Notes: a model not told the origin generated them from the letters alone. A stretch of DNA of 64,000 nucleotides from Candidatus Jettenia sp. (GCA_021650895.1 CP091278.1:2199659-2263658), one strand, 5' to 3'; shown: positions 1 through 9,686, counted from the stretch's first letter. Made by a program: numbers and translations.

Positions 1-30
1 GAGAATTGCTAAAATAATAGATTTCTTCAT
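1..30 (-). CDS. 5' end of a probable exported protein (partial)
   Basis: An ATG on the minus strand at 30-28 opens a frame reading MKKSIILAIL up to the window edge. A short Lys-rich start followed by hydrophobic residues is what the beginning of a signal peptide looks like. An AGGTG sequence sits about nine bases upstream. Only ten codons are visible, so no family can be named. It would be transcribed in the same direction as kbl and tdh, 87 bases downstream of kbl. Confidence 0.35.
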   Translation of the reverse strand, partial: MKKSIILAIL

Positions 31-116
31 GTAAGGCACCTAAAAATTAAAGATTTATGAAAATTAATAAAATTTTATGTTAAACGTTCTTCTTCAAAAA
101 ATCAACTTTTTATTCC

Positions 117-1292
117 TCACAATACGCTTAAAGACTTTCCAATCTTCTCAAAACACCCCACTGCCCAGGTAAGATCATCCTGATTGTGTGCAGAGGAGAG
201 CATTACACGAATGCGCGCCTTATCCATAGGTACTGTAGGATAACCAATAGCCTGAGCAAAGATCCCTTCTTGAAATAATTTTTGGCTAAAATCTTTAGCT
301 ATCTTAGCATCTCCTATAATAACAGGAGTAATAGGTGTTCTTGTGTAGCCAAGGTCAAATCCGACATGTTTCATTTTCTGCTGAAAAAATGCAGTATTAT
401 CCCAAAGTTGTTTAACGAATACATCTGAAGTACTGAGAATATTCACAGCTTCAATACAAGCTGCTACATCGGCGGATGCAACAGCGCTGGAAAAAAGGAA
501 TGGGCGTCCCTTTTGTGACAGGTAATCTGTTATCTTTTTCTTTCCTGCAACATAACCACCTACCACTCCGAATGCCTTTGACATGGTACCTGTCTCAATA
601 TCGACTTTGCCATGGAGACCAAAATGGTCAACAACACCCCTGCCACCTCGTCCCAAAACACCTTCTCCATGGGCATCGTCTACCATAGTAATTGCCCCAA
701 AAGCCTCGGCGATCTCCACAATTTCCGGCAGGGGTGCAATATCACCTTCCATACTAAAAACCCCGTCGGTAATAATAAGCTTACGCATGGCACTCTTCTC
801 ATTGGATATCTTTGCTCGAAGGTCTTGTGGATCACTATGCTTATATCGTATAATCTTAGCCCTTGATAACCTACACCCATCAATAATACTCGCATGATTA
901 AGTTCATCTGAAAGAACAACATCACCCTCGCCAACAATTGCAGGAATAACGGCCAGGTTTGCACAGAATCCAGATTGAAAGGATAAAGCACTCTCCACCC
1001 CCTTAAAAAGTGCAAGCTTTTGTTCCAATTGTTTGTGCAGTAGTGTCGTTCCAGCAATAGTTCTTACCGCTGCTGGTCCTACACCATAAGTTTCAATAGC
1101 TTTTTGTGTGGCTAACTTTAATCTGGGATTATTGGCAAACCCGAGATAGTTATTTGAGCAAAGATTTAATACCCGTTTTCCCTCTACCATAATCCACGCC
1201 CCTTGCGGCCCCTCAATGGTACGGATATGGATTAATAACCCTGTCTCCTTAAGCCTGTCAAGTTCTTCAGTAATAAAATCAAGTTTATCCAT
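117..1292 (-). CDS. kbl: 2-amino-3-ketobutyrate CoA ligase (glycine C-acetyltransferase)
   Basis: PLP enzyme of the alpha-oxoamine synthase family. It cleaves 2-amino-3-ketobutyrate with CoA to glycine and acetyl-CoA, the second step of threonine degradation. The 391-residue protein matches the usual length (about 398). The PLP lysine is K239 in TMSKAFG, with the cofactor aspartate and histidine in VDDAHGEG (about 204-211). I start it at the ATG at 1292 because AAGGAG lies about 11 bases upstream. A longer frame from 1337 would overlap tdh. The tdh stop is 17 bases before this start, so the two genes are a tdh-kbl operon and catalyse consecutive steps. Confidence 0.95.
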   Translation of the reverse strand: MDKLDFITEELDRLKETGLLIHIRTIEGPQGAWIMVEGKRVLNLCSNNYLGFANNPRLKLATQKAIETYGVGPAAVRTIAGTTLLHKQLEQKLALFKGVESALSFQSGFCANLAVIPAIVGEGDVVLSDELNHASIIDGCRLSRAKIIRYKHSDPQDLRAKISNEKSAMRKLIITDGVFSMEGDIAPLPEIVEIAEAFGAITMVDDAHGEGVLGRGGRGVVDHFGLHGKVDIETGTMSKAFGVVGGYVAGKKKITDYLSQKGRPFLFSSAVASADVAACIEAVNILSTSDVFVKQLWDNTAFFQQKMKHVGFDLGYTRTPITPVIIGDAKIAKDFSQKLFQEGIFAQAIGYPTVPMDKARIRVMLSSAHNQDDLTWAVGCFEKIGKSLSVL

Positions 1293-1309
1293 GATACGTA
1301 TCGCTCCTT

Positions 1310-2338
1310 TTACATTTTTAAAATAACCTTTCCACATCTTCCGTCTTTCATAAGTTTCATACCCTTCTCATAGTCTTTTAATGAAAATTGATGGGTAATG
1401 ACAGGGCTTGGATCAACGAGGCCGGAAGATAAAAAACGTGATGTCTTATACCACGTAGAGAATATCTTGCGGCCAGTAATCCCATAAATACGTATCTTTT
1501 TAAAGATAACATCCTTATTCAAATCGATATTTACCCGCCTTTCATAAATGCCCAAAATAGATATCCTTCCTCCCGGCGTGATAGCTTTTAAACCCTGGTT
1601 TAGAGCCTGATTGTTACCGGAAAATTCCAGAACTACATCTATTCCACTATCTCCTGTAGCCTCCAGAGCAGTTTGGACCACATCTTGTTTTCTGGGATTA
1701 ATGATACTATGTGCTCCCATTTTCTTACCGATAGCTAACCGATAATCATTAGGATCAGAAATAATAATGAGTGAGGCACTACAAGCTTTGGCAATACCCG
1801 TAGCAAAAAGTCCAATTGGTCCAGCCCCAAGAATTAAAACAGTCTTAGCCGAAACATCCTCAGCCAAAACGGTATCAACAGCGTTTCCGAACGGCTCCTG
1901 AATAGTTGCCCATTCATCCGGAATATGGGAATCATTTTTCCATAAGACATGTTCAGGCAAGATAAGAAATTCGGCAAAGGTGCCATCATGGTCAACTCCT
2001 AACAGCTTGAAATTTTTACAAACCTCCGAATATCCGTTATTACACTGATAACAATGTCCACAGGTAAGATGACTCTCAGCCGAAACACGATCTCCAATCT
2101 TTACCTGGGTAACCTCATCACCTATCTTTATTACGTCTCCAACGAATTCATGTCCTATAATACGAGGTGGTAGAAAACGGTGTTGCGCCCAACGTGTCCA
2201 GTCAAAAATATGCACATCTGTACCGCAAATAGAGGCAACCTTTACTTTAATCAGTACATCTTTTAACCCTACTTTTGGAGCAGGTACTTCCACAAATTCC
2301 ATACCTCTTGTACGTTTTGTTTTAACAATAGCCTTCAC
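1310..2338 (-). CDS. tdh: L-threonine 3-dehydrogenase
   Basis: Zinc- and NAD-dependent medium-chain dehydrogenase that oxidises threonine to 2-amino-3-ketobutyrate, which kbl downstream consumes. At 342 residues it has nearly the length of E. coli Tdh. The catalytic zinc ligands C38, H63 and E64 are present, as are the four structural zinc cysteines C93, C96, C99 and C107. The NAD-binding glycine motif GAGPIG starts at residue 171. First gene of the tdh-kbl pair. No operator is obvious in the AT-rich region upstream. Confidence 0.95.
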   Translation of the reverse strand: MKAIVKTKRTRGMEFVEVPAPKVGLKDVLIKVKVASICGTDVHIFDWTRWAQHRFLPPRIIGHEFVGDVIKIGDEVTQVKIGDRVSAESHLTCGHCYQCNNGYSEVCKNFKLLGVDHDGTFAEFLILPEHVLWKNDSHIPDEWATIQEPFGNAVDTVLAEDVSAKTVLILGAGPIGLFATGIAKACSASLIIISDPNDYRLAIGKKMGAHSIINPRKQDVVQTALEATGDSGIDVVLEFSGNNQALNQGLKAITPGGRISILGIYERRVNIDLNKDVIFKKIRIYGITGRKIFSTWYKTSRFLSSGLVDPSPVITHQFSLKDYEKGMKLMKDGRCGKVILKM

Positions 2339-2862
2339 GGAAGAACACCTCTTTCTTTATTATTCCTTACTGTTGACTCAGGATTCCTCTGCTTTCACCG
2401 TGTGCCATGTCACGCTTTTTCGCAACGCATATATGTGCCATGTCACACCTTTCAAACTTTACAACTTACTGCCCTCTATCTATATCAAAATCTAACTAAT
2501 TGTAAAATAAATTTTTAGAACTACTTCTTCATTTCAATAAATTTGTATTTATCGTTCAAAATTTATTAAAGTTTACTGGCATGAGCGTTGCTCTTTAATG
2601 CTGCAAAGAATTTATTTTCTATAATAAAAGAATTCTCATGGCGTTGCAACACGCAAGAAATAATCATCTTTTATAAGATAAAAATTAGATATTTATTGCT
2701 AAAATTGAGGATGATAGGTATAAATATTGTACAGCAAAGCTACTCTTACGGCAAAGTGTCACAATAAATTTACTATGGATATGGAAAACCCCACAAGTTT
2801 GTAAAAGTGTTTTCGTACCTTACTGAATTTTTTCATTAACAATTTAAAAGGGAGGCAGAAAA
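2339..2862. other. AT-rich intergenic region
   Basis: Divergent promoter region between tdh (minus) and the small secreted protein (plus). The only structure I see is a direct repeat of TGTGCCATGTCAC, starting near 2400 and 2431. No RNA gene or ORF is supported. Confidence 0.4.
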
Positions 2863-3102
2863 ATGTTAAAAAAATTTGGTTTTAGTTTTTCTATTGTAGG
2901 CGCACTGATATTTAGTATCGTTGTTGTAAATAACTCTCTTAGTAGCTCTGCCGTAGCACAACATTATCAAGTTCTTCAGCCAGACGGAAAGGATGTAGCA
3001 AAAGACGAGGGAAAGAAGGAAGGGGGGAAAGAAGGAGTAAAGGCAGAAGGGCAGAAGGAAGAAAAGTGTGAGAAGTGTAAACATATGCCCTCTCAGCCAT
3101 AG
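2863..3102 (+). CDS. small secreted Lys/Glu-rich protein with CxxC
   Basis: A 79-residue protein with a clear signal peptide (about residues 1-33, ending near SSAVAQ). A low-complexity Lys/Glu/Gly segment (about 45-68) follows, then CEKCKH (CxxC plus His) close to the C-terminus. GGGAGG lies 10 bases before the ATG, so translation is well supported. A rho-independent terminator follows at 3249. No family is recognised. The CxxC-His tail and the metal-efflux genes just downstream suggest a periplasmic metal-binding peptide, but that is inference only. Confidence 0.7.
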   Translation: MLKKFGFSFSIVGALIFSIVVVNNSLSSSAVAQHYQVLQPDGKDVAKDEGKKEGGKEGVKAEGQKEEKCEKCKHMPSQP

Positions 3103-3248
3103 GGCGATTGCAGATGCGATTGCCATCACAGACACCAATAAACCCTGATAAAGTATACTCAAATACTTTTAACACGTATCTTGCCAAGTATAAAATTATA
3201 GTCGAAGCAGTGGAAAATGAAACACTAGCTCTTGAGAAAATCAGAAAT

Positions 3249-3281
3249 AAAAAAGGCAACTCATATGAGTTGCCTTTTTTA
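3249..3281 (+). terminator. rho-independent terminator
   Basis: Perfect inverted repeat GGCAACTCAT/ATGAGTTGCC flanked by A6 and followed by T6. It ends the transcript of the small secreted protein. The A-run on the other side means it could also work on the minus strand. Confidence 0.85.
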
Positions 3282-3314
3282 TTTACCTTCATAATTAAAA
3301 AAAACTTCACACCT

Positions 3315-3565
3315 ACCATGCAGAGCGGAAGCGTATCCTGGAATACAGCAATAAGGTACTGCCCAGGACAGAGGAATCACTTACCTTAATAACAAGGGGT
3401 TATAAAGAGGGTGAATTTGATTATATAGACCTCCTGGATGCCCAGAGAACATGGGATGAAACAAGAGTTTCATATACAGAATCCCTGAAAAATTTAAACC
3501 TTTTAATTGCAGATATTGAAAGACTTGCAGAAAGCATTGACGTGTTGAGGACATCCTTATCATAA
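3315..3565 (+). pseudogene. C-terminal remnant of a TolC/CusC-type outer-membrane efflux protein
   Basis: One frame reads through to the TAA at 3563-3565 and contains TRGYKEGEFDYIDLLDAQRT, then SYTESLKNLNLLIADIERL. This is the typical last coiled-coil segment of outer-membrane efflux factors. There is no start codon or N-terminal barrel: the preceding bases hold the terminator at 3249-3281. About 83 codons of a roughly 420-residue protein remain. It ends 16 bases before the P-type ATPase start, so it was probably the upstream gene of a metal-efflux operon. Confidence 0.75.
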
Positions 3566-3581
3566 ATTGGAGTATAGAATA

Positions 3582-5687
3582 ATGATAGAAGACCGCTTTG
3601 AGACTTCTAAATTTATAGTGGAAGGAATGGATTGTCAGGATGAAGTAGCAATTATTGAAAGAAGATTAAAATCACTTATTGGGATTAAAAATTTCGAGAT
3701 CTACCTTGCTACTCAAGGAGTAAAAGTTGTTTACAATCCTTCATTAATCTCAATTCAGCAGATTATTAAAAGCATTGCCGAAACGGGATTAAAGGCATCA
3801 CCTGTTAAGGAAGCTAAAGCCAGGATCACCTGGTGGAAAGAGAAGAGGATTATTGCACTCTCAATATGTGGTCTTTTCACCCTCGCTGCCTTTTTATTTG
3901 AAAAAGTGGGGTGGAAAAATGGAGTACCTACAATCCTTTACAGCTTAGCCATTATTCTTGGTGGTTATTATCCTGCAAAAATGGCATTTGGTGCCTTAAA
4001 GACATTAACCCTTAATATCCGTACCTTAATGGTTACGGGAGCTATAGGGGCTGTTACTCTTGGCCTGTGGGAAGAGGCAGCTATGCTCGTTTTTATTTAC
4101 TTATTGGGGGACATCCTGGAAATGTATACTGTGAGCAAATCAAGGGGTGCTCTAAGAATGCTCATGGAATTGGCTCCGAAAGAGGCACTGGTCAGGAGAG
4201 ACGGAAAGGAAATTACTTTACCCGTGGAAGAAGTAAATATTTCTGACAAAATTATTATCCGTCCTGGAGAAAAGATCCCGCTTGATGGAAGGGTAATTAA
4301 AGGTTACTCCAGTGTTGATCAATCACCCATCACCGGAGAATCTATTCCTTCAGAAAAAAAAGAAGGAGATGATGTCTTTGCTGGTACCCTTAATCAAAGG
4401 GGTATCCTGGAGGTAATGGTAACAAAATTATCAAAAGATACTACCCTTGCAAAGATTATTCACTCAGTAGAGGAAGCCCAGGCAAGGAAATCCAGTTATC
4501 AGCGCTTTGGTGAGAAATTTGGGAGGTATTACACCCCTTCAATGTTTGCCTTAGCCTTTGTTACAGCGGTAATTCCTCCGTTTCTCTGGGGCAGTTTTTC
4601 TTACTGGTTCTACAGGGGATTAGTAGTCCTGGTTGTATCGTGCTCTTGTGGCATTGCCCTTTCAATCCCTGTTGCTGTAATCGCGGCGATCGGAAATGCA
4701 GCCCGGCATGGTATTCTTGTAAAGGGCGGGGCTTATCTTGAAATTGCAGAGAAACTAAGAGCTATCGCATTTGATAAAACAGGAACAATTACCTTTGGTA
4801 AGCCGTTTATTACTGATGTTATATCTTTCGATAATCGAACAGAGGATGCCCTCTTAAAACTCGCAGCAAGTATCGAAAATCATTCAGAACATCCCCTGGG
4901 AGAGACTATTGTAAGCAAAGCAAGGGAAAGGGGATTAGATCTTCTGACCGTAGATGCCTTTGAATCCCTACCCGGCATGGGTGCAAAGGCAAAAGTAGGT
5001 ACGTGCGAATACTTTATTGGCAATAAGCGTCTTTTTTCCCAATACTCAATTCCTCTTAACAGGATTCAGACCAGGATTTCCGAATTAGAAAAACAGGCAA
5101 AAACTGTTGTTTTACTCGGATCAAAAGAGCATCTCCTGGGAATTTTTGCTATAGCTGACAGAGTTAGACCAGAAGCCGGAGAAGTCGTTCAGGCGTTAAA
5201 ATATTTAGGCGTTGAAAGGGTTATCATGCTCACGGGTGATAACGAGGGAACTGCCGCAGAAATCACCAAAGAAATTACTCTTGATGAATATTATGCCAGA
5301 TTACTTCCGGAAGACAAGGTAGAAACAATAAAGAGGCTCAAGGAGAAGTATCAATACATTGCTATGGTTGGAGATGGTATCAACGATGCCCCTGCCATGG
5401 CCCAATCCGATATTGGAATCGCTATGGGGGCTGCCGGTACAGATATAGCCATCGAGACCAGCGACCTTGTACTTATGTCGGATGATTTGACGAAGATTCC
5501 TTATATTATTGAACTCAGCCAGTGGACAGTAAAAAATATCTATCAGAATATTATCTTTTCCCTTCTTATTATTATCATTCTCGTACCCATGGCAGTTTTT
5601 GGATGGATTGACCTTGTGCCCGGACTTCTGATTAATGAATTAGGAGGGTTGCTGGTTATCGCAAATGGGTTAAGACTATTAAGGTAG
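3582..5687 (+). CDS. heavy-metal P1B-type ATPase with CSC membrane motif
   Basis: Cation-exporting P-type ATPase, 701 residues from the ATG at 3582 (GGAG 10 bases upstream). An N-terminal HMA-like domain has only one cysteine (GMDCQDE, C18), a variant seen in zinc/cadmium/lead-type pumps. Present in order: actuator TGES, phosphorylated Asp in DKTGTIT (D398), SEHPLG of the N-domain, TGDN and GDGINDAP. The metal-gate motif in TM6 reads C354-S355-C356 (SCSCGIALSIP) where the family normally has CPC, CPH or SPC. I checked the codons TGC TCT TGT. The ion is probably a divalent or thiophilic metal, but the odd gate makes this uncertain. It is flanked by remnants of an outer-membrane factor and an adaptor. 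Confidence 0.88.
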   Translation: MIEDRFETSKFIVEGMDCQDEVAIIERRLKSLIGIKNFEIYLATQGVKVVYNPSLISIQQIIKSIAETGLKASPVKEAKARITWWKEKRIIALSICGLFTLAAFLFEKVGWKNGVPTILYSLAIILGGYYPAKMAFGALKTLTLNIRTLMVTGAIGAVTLGLWEEAAMLVFIYLLGDILEMYTVSKSRGALRMLMELAPKEALVRRDGKEITLPVEEVNISDKIIIRPGEKIPLDGRVIKGYSSVDQSPITGESIPSEKKEGDDVFAGTLNQRGILEVMVTKLSKDTTLAKIIHSVEEAQARKSSYQRFGEKFGRYYTPSMFALAFVTAVIPPFLWGSFSYWFYRGLVVLVVSCSCGIALSIPVAVIAAIGNAARHGILVKGGAYLEIAEKLRAIAFDKTGTITFGKPFITDVISFDNRTEDALLKLAASIENHSEHPLGETIVSKARERGLDLLTVDAFESLPGMGAKAKVGTCEYFIGNKRLFSQYSIPLNRIQTRISELEKQAKTVVLLGSKEHLLGIFAIADRVRPEAGEVVQALKYLGVERVIMLTGDNEGTAAEITKEITLDEYYARLLPEDKVETIKRLKEKYQYIAMVGDGINDAPAMAQSDIGIAMGAAGTDIAIETSDLVLMSDDLTKIPYIIELSQWTVKNIYQNIIFSLLIIIILVPMAVFGWIDLVPGLLINELGGLLVIANGLRLLR

Positions 5688-5700
5688 CAAAATAAAACTA

Positions 5701-5855
5701 TGAGAAATCCAATACTTCATTTAAAAAAATATTAGCAGTCGGTGTGCTTATTCTCGTGGGAATTATTCTCGCATTCGTGATTCTCCGTATGGAGAAAACA
5801 GGAATAAAGCAGAATCACGAACATGCTCATGAGGATATATGGTACTTCTTCTTTT
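5701..5855 (+). pseudogene. N-terminal remnant of an RND/HlyD-type efflux adaptor
   Basis: ATG at 5701 starts a frame (MRNPILHLKK) that stops right after an A7 run. Shifting one base at that run gives KKILAVGVLILVGIILAF, then a His-rich stretch NHEHAHED. This is a membrane-anchor N-terminus followed by a metal-binding segment, as in CusB/CzcB-type adaptors. The similarity ends after about 50 codons, with no beta-barrel or lipoyl domain. It is a frameshifted and truncated remnant that belonged with the ATPase upstream. The 120 bases after it, up to the glgX stop, show nothing recognisable. Confidence 0.5.
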
Positions 5856-5973
5856 ACTTTTTCAATAAAAAAATGTCCGAACCGTTGATAGTTGATAAAG
5901 GAAAACACTATTTTCTTGCTGAGGAAAAATGTAATAAGCTTTACTTTGTCTGGACGGGAAATTTTTCTTGTTT

Positions 5974-8124
5974 TTATGCAGTCTCGTTGCTATGCAAGCA
6001 GAGTAATGCCAGAGAGCGCCCTACTAATTCATATGGCTCATTCTCACCCTTCGATTGATACTGCCGTATTCCCGTTTCTGATCTGGTATCCAGGAGTAAA
6101 TCCCATAGCATTTTCGATGGTTTAGATGGTAGGATAAAGGAAATCTGATCATAATGGGCATTAAGCAGGAACAAAAGGGTATTATCTTTAATTGGATTAC
6201 CACGATCATCAGCCTCTTCAATAGCATCACCGCTCAGCCGAAGTCCCAGGCAACGGGTGTTTTGATTATTCCAGTCTTCTTCAGTCATCTCCTTTCCATC
6301 CGGTCTGAACCAGGTCAGATCTTTGATCTTAGAACCACGAATCTTTCTTCCCTGGAAAAAGTGTCTCCGCCGTAAAACCGGATGTTCATAAGAGAGTTTA
6401 ATTACGTATTGGGTAAATTCTAAAAGCTCACGTTGTGATTGGTTCAGATGCCAGTTTATCCAGGAAATTTCATTATCCTGACAATAGGTATTGTTGTTTC
6501 CCTTCTGAGTCCTTCCAATCTCATCACCAGCCAGGAGCAATGGGACTCCCTGCGATAGGAATAGAGTTGCCAGGAAATTACGCTGCTGGCGCGCTCTTAA
6601 TACAAGGACTAACGGATCTTCACTCGGACCTTCTGTTTCACAGTTCCAACTTAGATTTTCATTCGTTCCGTCCCGGTTATCCTCTTTATTAGCTTCATTG
6701 TGCTTTCCGTTATAACTAACTAAGTCGCGCAAGGTAAAGCCATCATGGGCTGTTACAAAATTAATACTCGCATATGGCCTTCGTCCGCTTTTCCCGTAAA
6801 GGTCACTGCTTCCTGTTAATCGGTAGGCTAAATCGCCAATCTGGCCGGCATCTCCTCTCCAGTACCGCCGCACAGTGTCCCGATATTTTCCGTTCCATTC
6901 AGCCCAAAGAACAGGAAAGTTTCCCACCTGGTACCCTCCTTCACCCAGGTCCCATGGCTCGGCAATTAACTTTACCTGTGAGAGCACTGGATCCTGGTGA
7001 ATAATATCGAAAAACGATCCTAAACGATCTACCTCATGGAGCTCTCGCGCCAGTGTTGATGCCAGATCAAACCTGAACCCATCGACGTGCATCTTAAGCA
7101 CCCAGTAGCGCAAGCTATCCATAACAAGTTGAAGAACGTGAGGATGCACCATATTTAACGTATTCCCGGTTCCTGTATAGTCCATATAGTAGCGGTGATC
7201 TTCCGTTACCAAACGATAATAGTTGGCATTATCAATTCCCCGAAAGGAAAAGGTAGGCCCCAGATGGTTCCCTTCGGCAGTATGATTGTAAACCACATCC
7301 AGGATTACCTCGATCCCCTCACGATGGAGTGTCTTAACCATAGTTTTAAACTCCGTTACCTGCTGCCCTAAAAACCCGCTGCTTGAGTATCGGGATTCCG
7401 GCGCAAAGAAACCAATTGAATTGTAACCCCAATAGTTAGAAAGCCCGCGATCCACAAGGTGTTTATCGTTTATAAAATAATGTACCGGCATTAACTCTAC
7501 TGCCGTAATCTTCAAAGAATGGAGATGATCGATAACCGCCGGTGTAGCAAGGCCAGCATAGGTACCCCGTAACTCTTCAGATACATCCGGATGGCAAGCA
7601 GTAAAACCTTTAACATGCAATTCATAGATAAGTGTCTTATACCATGGGATTCGTGGGTGCGTATCATCTGCCCAGCTAAATGCTTCATCTACAACGACAC
7701 ACTTGGGGAGATGGGCAGCGCTATCGCGATCATCCTGAGAGAGATCGGCAGCAGGATCCCCCATCTTATAACCAAAAAGCGCATCGCTCCATTTAATACT
7801 CCCGGCAATAGCCCTGGCATATGGGTCCAACAATAGCTTGGCAGGGTTAAATCGGTGACCTTCTGCCGGCGCGTAAGGGCCATGCACCCGATAGCCATAC
7901 AGTTGCCCTGGACGTACCTCGGGAAGATAAATATGCCATATCTGATCTGTTTGCTCAATTAACTGAATCTTGGAAATCTCCTGATTTCTATCAGGTCCAT
8001 TAAATAAACATAATTCTACTCTTGTAGCATTTTCTGAAAAAAGTGCGAAGTTAACTCCGGAACCATCCCAGCTCGCTCCCAGTGGATATGGCTTCCCTGT
8101 CCACATATTCTTAATCTCCTTCAT
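5974..8124 (-). CDS. glgX: glycogen debranching enzyme
   Basis: GH13 isoamylase-type enzyme that hydrolyses alpha-1,6 branches of glycogen or limit dextrins. It has an N-terminal CBM48/isoamylase domain (starting near WTGKPYPLGASWDG) and a TIM-barrel with catalytic D353 (GFRFDLA), E389 (IAEPWD) and D461 (TAHDGF). From the ATG at 8124 it has 716 residues, a normal GlgX length. AAAGGAG lies 10 bases upstream of this start. The frame stays open to 8256, but those extra 44 codons are a translated intergenic repeat and should not be annotated. It is a lone gene, with no other glg gene nearby. Confidence 0.93.
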   Translation of the reverse strand: MKEIKNMWTGKPYPLGASWDGSGVNFALFSENATRVELCLFNGPDRNQEISKIQLIEQTDQIWHIYLPEVRPGQLYGYRVHGPYAPAEGHRFNPAKLLLDPYARAIAGSIKWSDALFGYKMGDPAADLSQDDRDSAAHLPKCVVVDEAFSWADDTHPRIPWYKTLIYELHVKGFTACHPDVSEELRGTYAGLATPAVIDHLHSLKITAVELMPVHYFINDKHLVDRGLSNYWGYNSIGFFAPESRYSSSGFLGQQVTEFKTMVKTLHREGIEVILDVVYNHTAEGNHLGPTFSFRGIDNANYYRLVTEDHRYYMDYTGTGNTLNMVHPHVLQLVMDSLRYWVLKMHVDGFRFDLASTLARELHEVDRLGSFFDIIHQDPVLSQVKLIAEPWDLGEGGYQVGNFPVLWAEWNGKYRDTVRRYWRGDAGQIGDLAYRLTGSSDLYGKSGRRPYASINFVTAHDGFTLRDLVSYNGKHNEANKEDNRDGTNENLSWNCETEGPSEDPLVLVLRARQQRNFLATLFLSQGVPLLLAGDEIGRTQKGNNNTYCQDNEISWINWHLNQSQRELLEFTQYVIKLSYEHPVLRRRHFFQGRKIRGSKIKDLTWFRPDGKEMTEEDWNNQNTRCLGLRLSGDAIEEADDRGNPIKDNTLLFLLNAHYDQISFILPSKPSKMLWDLLLDTRSETGIRQYQSKGENEPYELVGRSLALLCLHSNETA

Positions 8125-8145
8125 CCTGTTTTCGCTCCTTTCATA

Positions 8146-8300
8146 AAATAGGCCTTCGGCAACTTTTTTATAACACCGGCGTAGGGGCGAACCTTGTGTT
8201 CGCCCTTGTCCTGTACGATTCAAAACGTTTATATGTGTTTCCATTTGGGCGAACACAAGGTTCGCCCCTACAACAAAACATTGAAATTCCTATGCATTAA
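8146..8300. repeat. GTAGGGG-type palindromic repeat, copy 1
   Basis: Unit with the fixed flank AGGCCTTCGGCAACTTTT, a palindromic core (GTAGGGGCGAACCTTGTG... inverted at the other side) and the tail TTGAAATTCCTATGCATT. The same architecture recurs near 19.5, 25.4, 29.3, 36.7, 51.1, 54.5 and 62.6 kb. It directly abuts the glgX ribosome-binding region. Confidence 0.85.
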
Positions 8301-8520
8301 AATAGGCCTTCGGCAACTTTTGTTTTTTATGAAACCGTAGGGCGAGGCTTTACAGGCTGTCCGAGAATTGTTTTTACGGATCAAATCCATACTATATATT
8401 GATAAACTATTGCAATAGACGCAACATATAGCATATGTTGCAGGTGGTAATTGCATTCTCGGACAGCCTGTTTAGCCTTGCCACTACATAGCTTGATGCA
8501 TATGGGCTAAAGCCTTGCCC
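8301..8520. repeat. GTAGGGC-type repeat, copy 2, split by a MITE
   Basis: A second unit starts with TAGGCCTTCGGCAACTTT and runs to GTAGGGCGAGGCTTTA at 8352. It resumes with TTTAGCCTTGCC at 8471. The interruption is the 118-base element at 8353-8470. The copy is followed by TAGCTTGATGCATATGGG, another recurrent motif of this window. Confidence 0.8.
8353..8470. mobile_element. 118-bp MITE with 16-bp terminal inverted repeats
   Basis: Both ends carry CAGGCTGTCCGAGAAT in inverted orientation. The element is flanked by a direct TTTA (8349-8352 and 8471-8474). Removing it restores the repeat GGCTTTAGCC. There is no coding capacity. The parent insertion sequence is not in the window. Confidence 0.88.
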
Positions 8521-8684
8521 TGCATCGGCTCTGCCTTTTTATTGGGGAGAAACCGTAAAATTTTACGCTTCTCCTGCCAAAGGTAGTCTCTTGTATGATT
8601 CATGGAAATACTGAATGAGAGAACAATGGGTAGGAGCGTTTCTCTTTAAATTACCGGCAAGTTGCTTTCTCTCCCTGTTTGTTA

Positions 8685-8742
8685 AAAACAAAAAAGCCTT
8701 ACTGCAAAGATATTCATGGAAAATATCTTCGGCAGTAAGGCT
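8685..8742 (-). terminator. rho-independent terminator of the pst-phoU operon
   Basis: On the minus strand, AGCCTTACTGC pairs with GCAGTAAGGCT, and the stem is extended by GAAGATATT/AATATCTTT. A run of T follows. It lies about 220 bases after the phoU stop, in the right orientation. Between 8743 and 8964 I see no gene. Confidence 0.85.
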
Positions 8743-8964
8743 GTCTTATTTCTATCGTGTCACTTATAAGTGTAAGCGCCTGTTATGTATACAGACACTG
8801 TTCACTAATACTTTTCACTGTTACAAGATCCTTTACTTTGCGCCCCCTGATCGCTCAGGGTTTGCCTTTATCGTAAAGGCATTCTATTCCTGAACGGCAT
8901 TTTATGTCAACGAATAATTTAAAATATTAACGGTTCAAATAATTTGAGATGATAGGTTATGAAA

Positions 8965-9630
8965 CTAATACTTTGATACATTGAGCTCTTCCATCTTTCC
9001 TGTAACCATAAATACAATCCTCTCCGCAATATTGGTTACCCTGTCTGCAATACGTTCCAAATTGTGCGAAACCCAGGTTAAGTACGTAGCTCCGTGGATT
9101 ATCCTCGGGTTTTGTATCATCAGAAGCAGGAGTTCCCGGTAAATCTGATCATGAAGGGCATCTACCTTATCATCTTCATTACAGATAAACCTCGCAGCTT
9201 CAATATCCCTGCTGACAAATGCCTTGAGACATTTATCGAGCATGGATAATCCTAATTCAGCCATTCTTGGGATATCAATCAGGGGCTTTACTAAAGGTTC
9301 ATCGCCTATTAATAAATTTATTTTCGCAATTCCCTCTGCATGATCTCCCATGCGCTCAAGGTCTGTTACTATGCTTAATATAGAAGTCAGCGTTCTTAAA
9401 TCGACAGCCATAGGCTGCTGTGTAGCAATAAGGAAAATACACTTTTCTTCAATCTCAAATCGTTTTTTATTTATATAAATGTCGCTTGCTATAATTTCTT
9501 TAGCGGCTTGTTTGTCTCTCTTTTGAAGCGACTCAACAGATTTTTCTATAGCAATCGATACCATCTTTCCCATTACCAGCACTTCATCCTGTAGACTCTG
9601 TAACGCCTTGTGATAAACATCTCTTGTCAT
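8965..9630 (-). CDS. phoU: phosphate signalling protein PhoU
   Basis: All-helical, 221-residue protein made of two PhoU three-helix repeats. The metal-cluster motifs are recognisable: ERMGDHAEGIAK (about 92-103) in the first half and HNLERIADRVTNIAE (about 188-202) in the second. It links PstSCAB transport state to the PhoR sensor and represses the Pho response when phosphate is ample. GGGGAAGG just before the ATG is the ribosome-binding site. Last gene of the operon, 56 bases after pstB. No phoR or phoB is in the window. Confidence 0.95.
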   Translation of the reverse strand: MTRDVYHKALQSLQDEVLVMGKMVSIAIEKSVESLQKRDKQAAKEIIASDIYINKKRFEIEEKCIFLIATQQPMAVDLRTLTSILSIVTDLERMGDHAEGIAKINLLIGDEPLVKPLIDIPRMAELGLSMLDKCLKAFVSRDIEAARFICNEDDKVDALHDQIYRELLLLMIQNPRIIHGATYLTWVSHNLERIADRVTNIAERIVFMVTGKMEELNVSKY

Positions 9631-9686
9631 ACCTTCCCCTTATTTCAAATTATATCTGCGTGCTTCCCTAATAACTGTTTTGACAC

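Noticed and set aside
8125-8256. N-terminal extension of glgX to 8256
   Set aside because: The codons are a translated palindromic repeat; a good ribosome-binding site marks the ATG at 8124.
8615-8893. 92-codon plus-strand frame
   Set aside because: It contains the pst operon terminator in its middle and has no family features.
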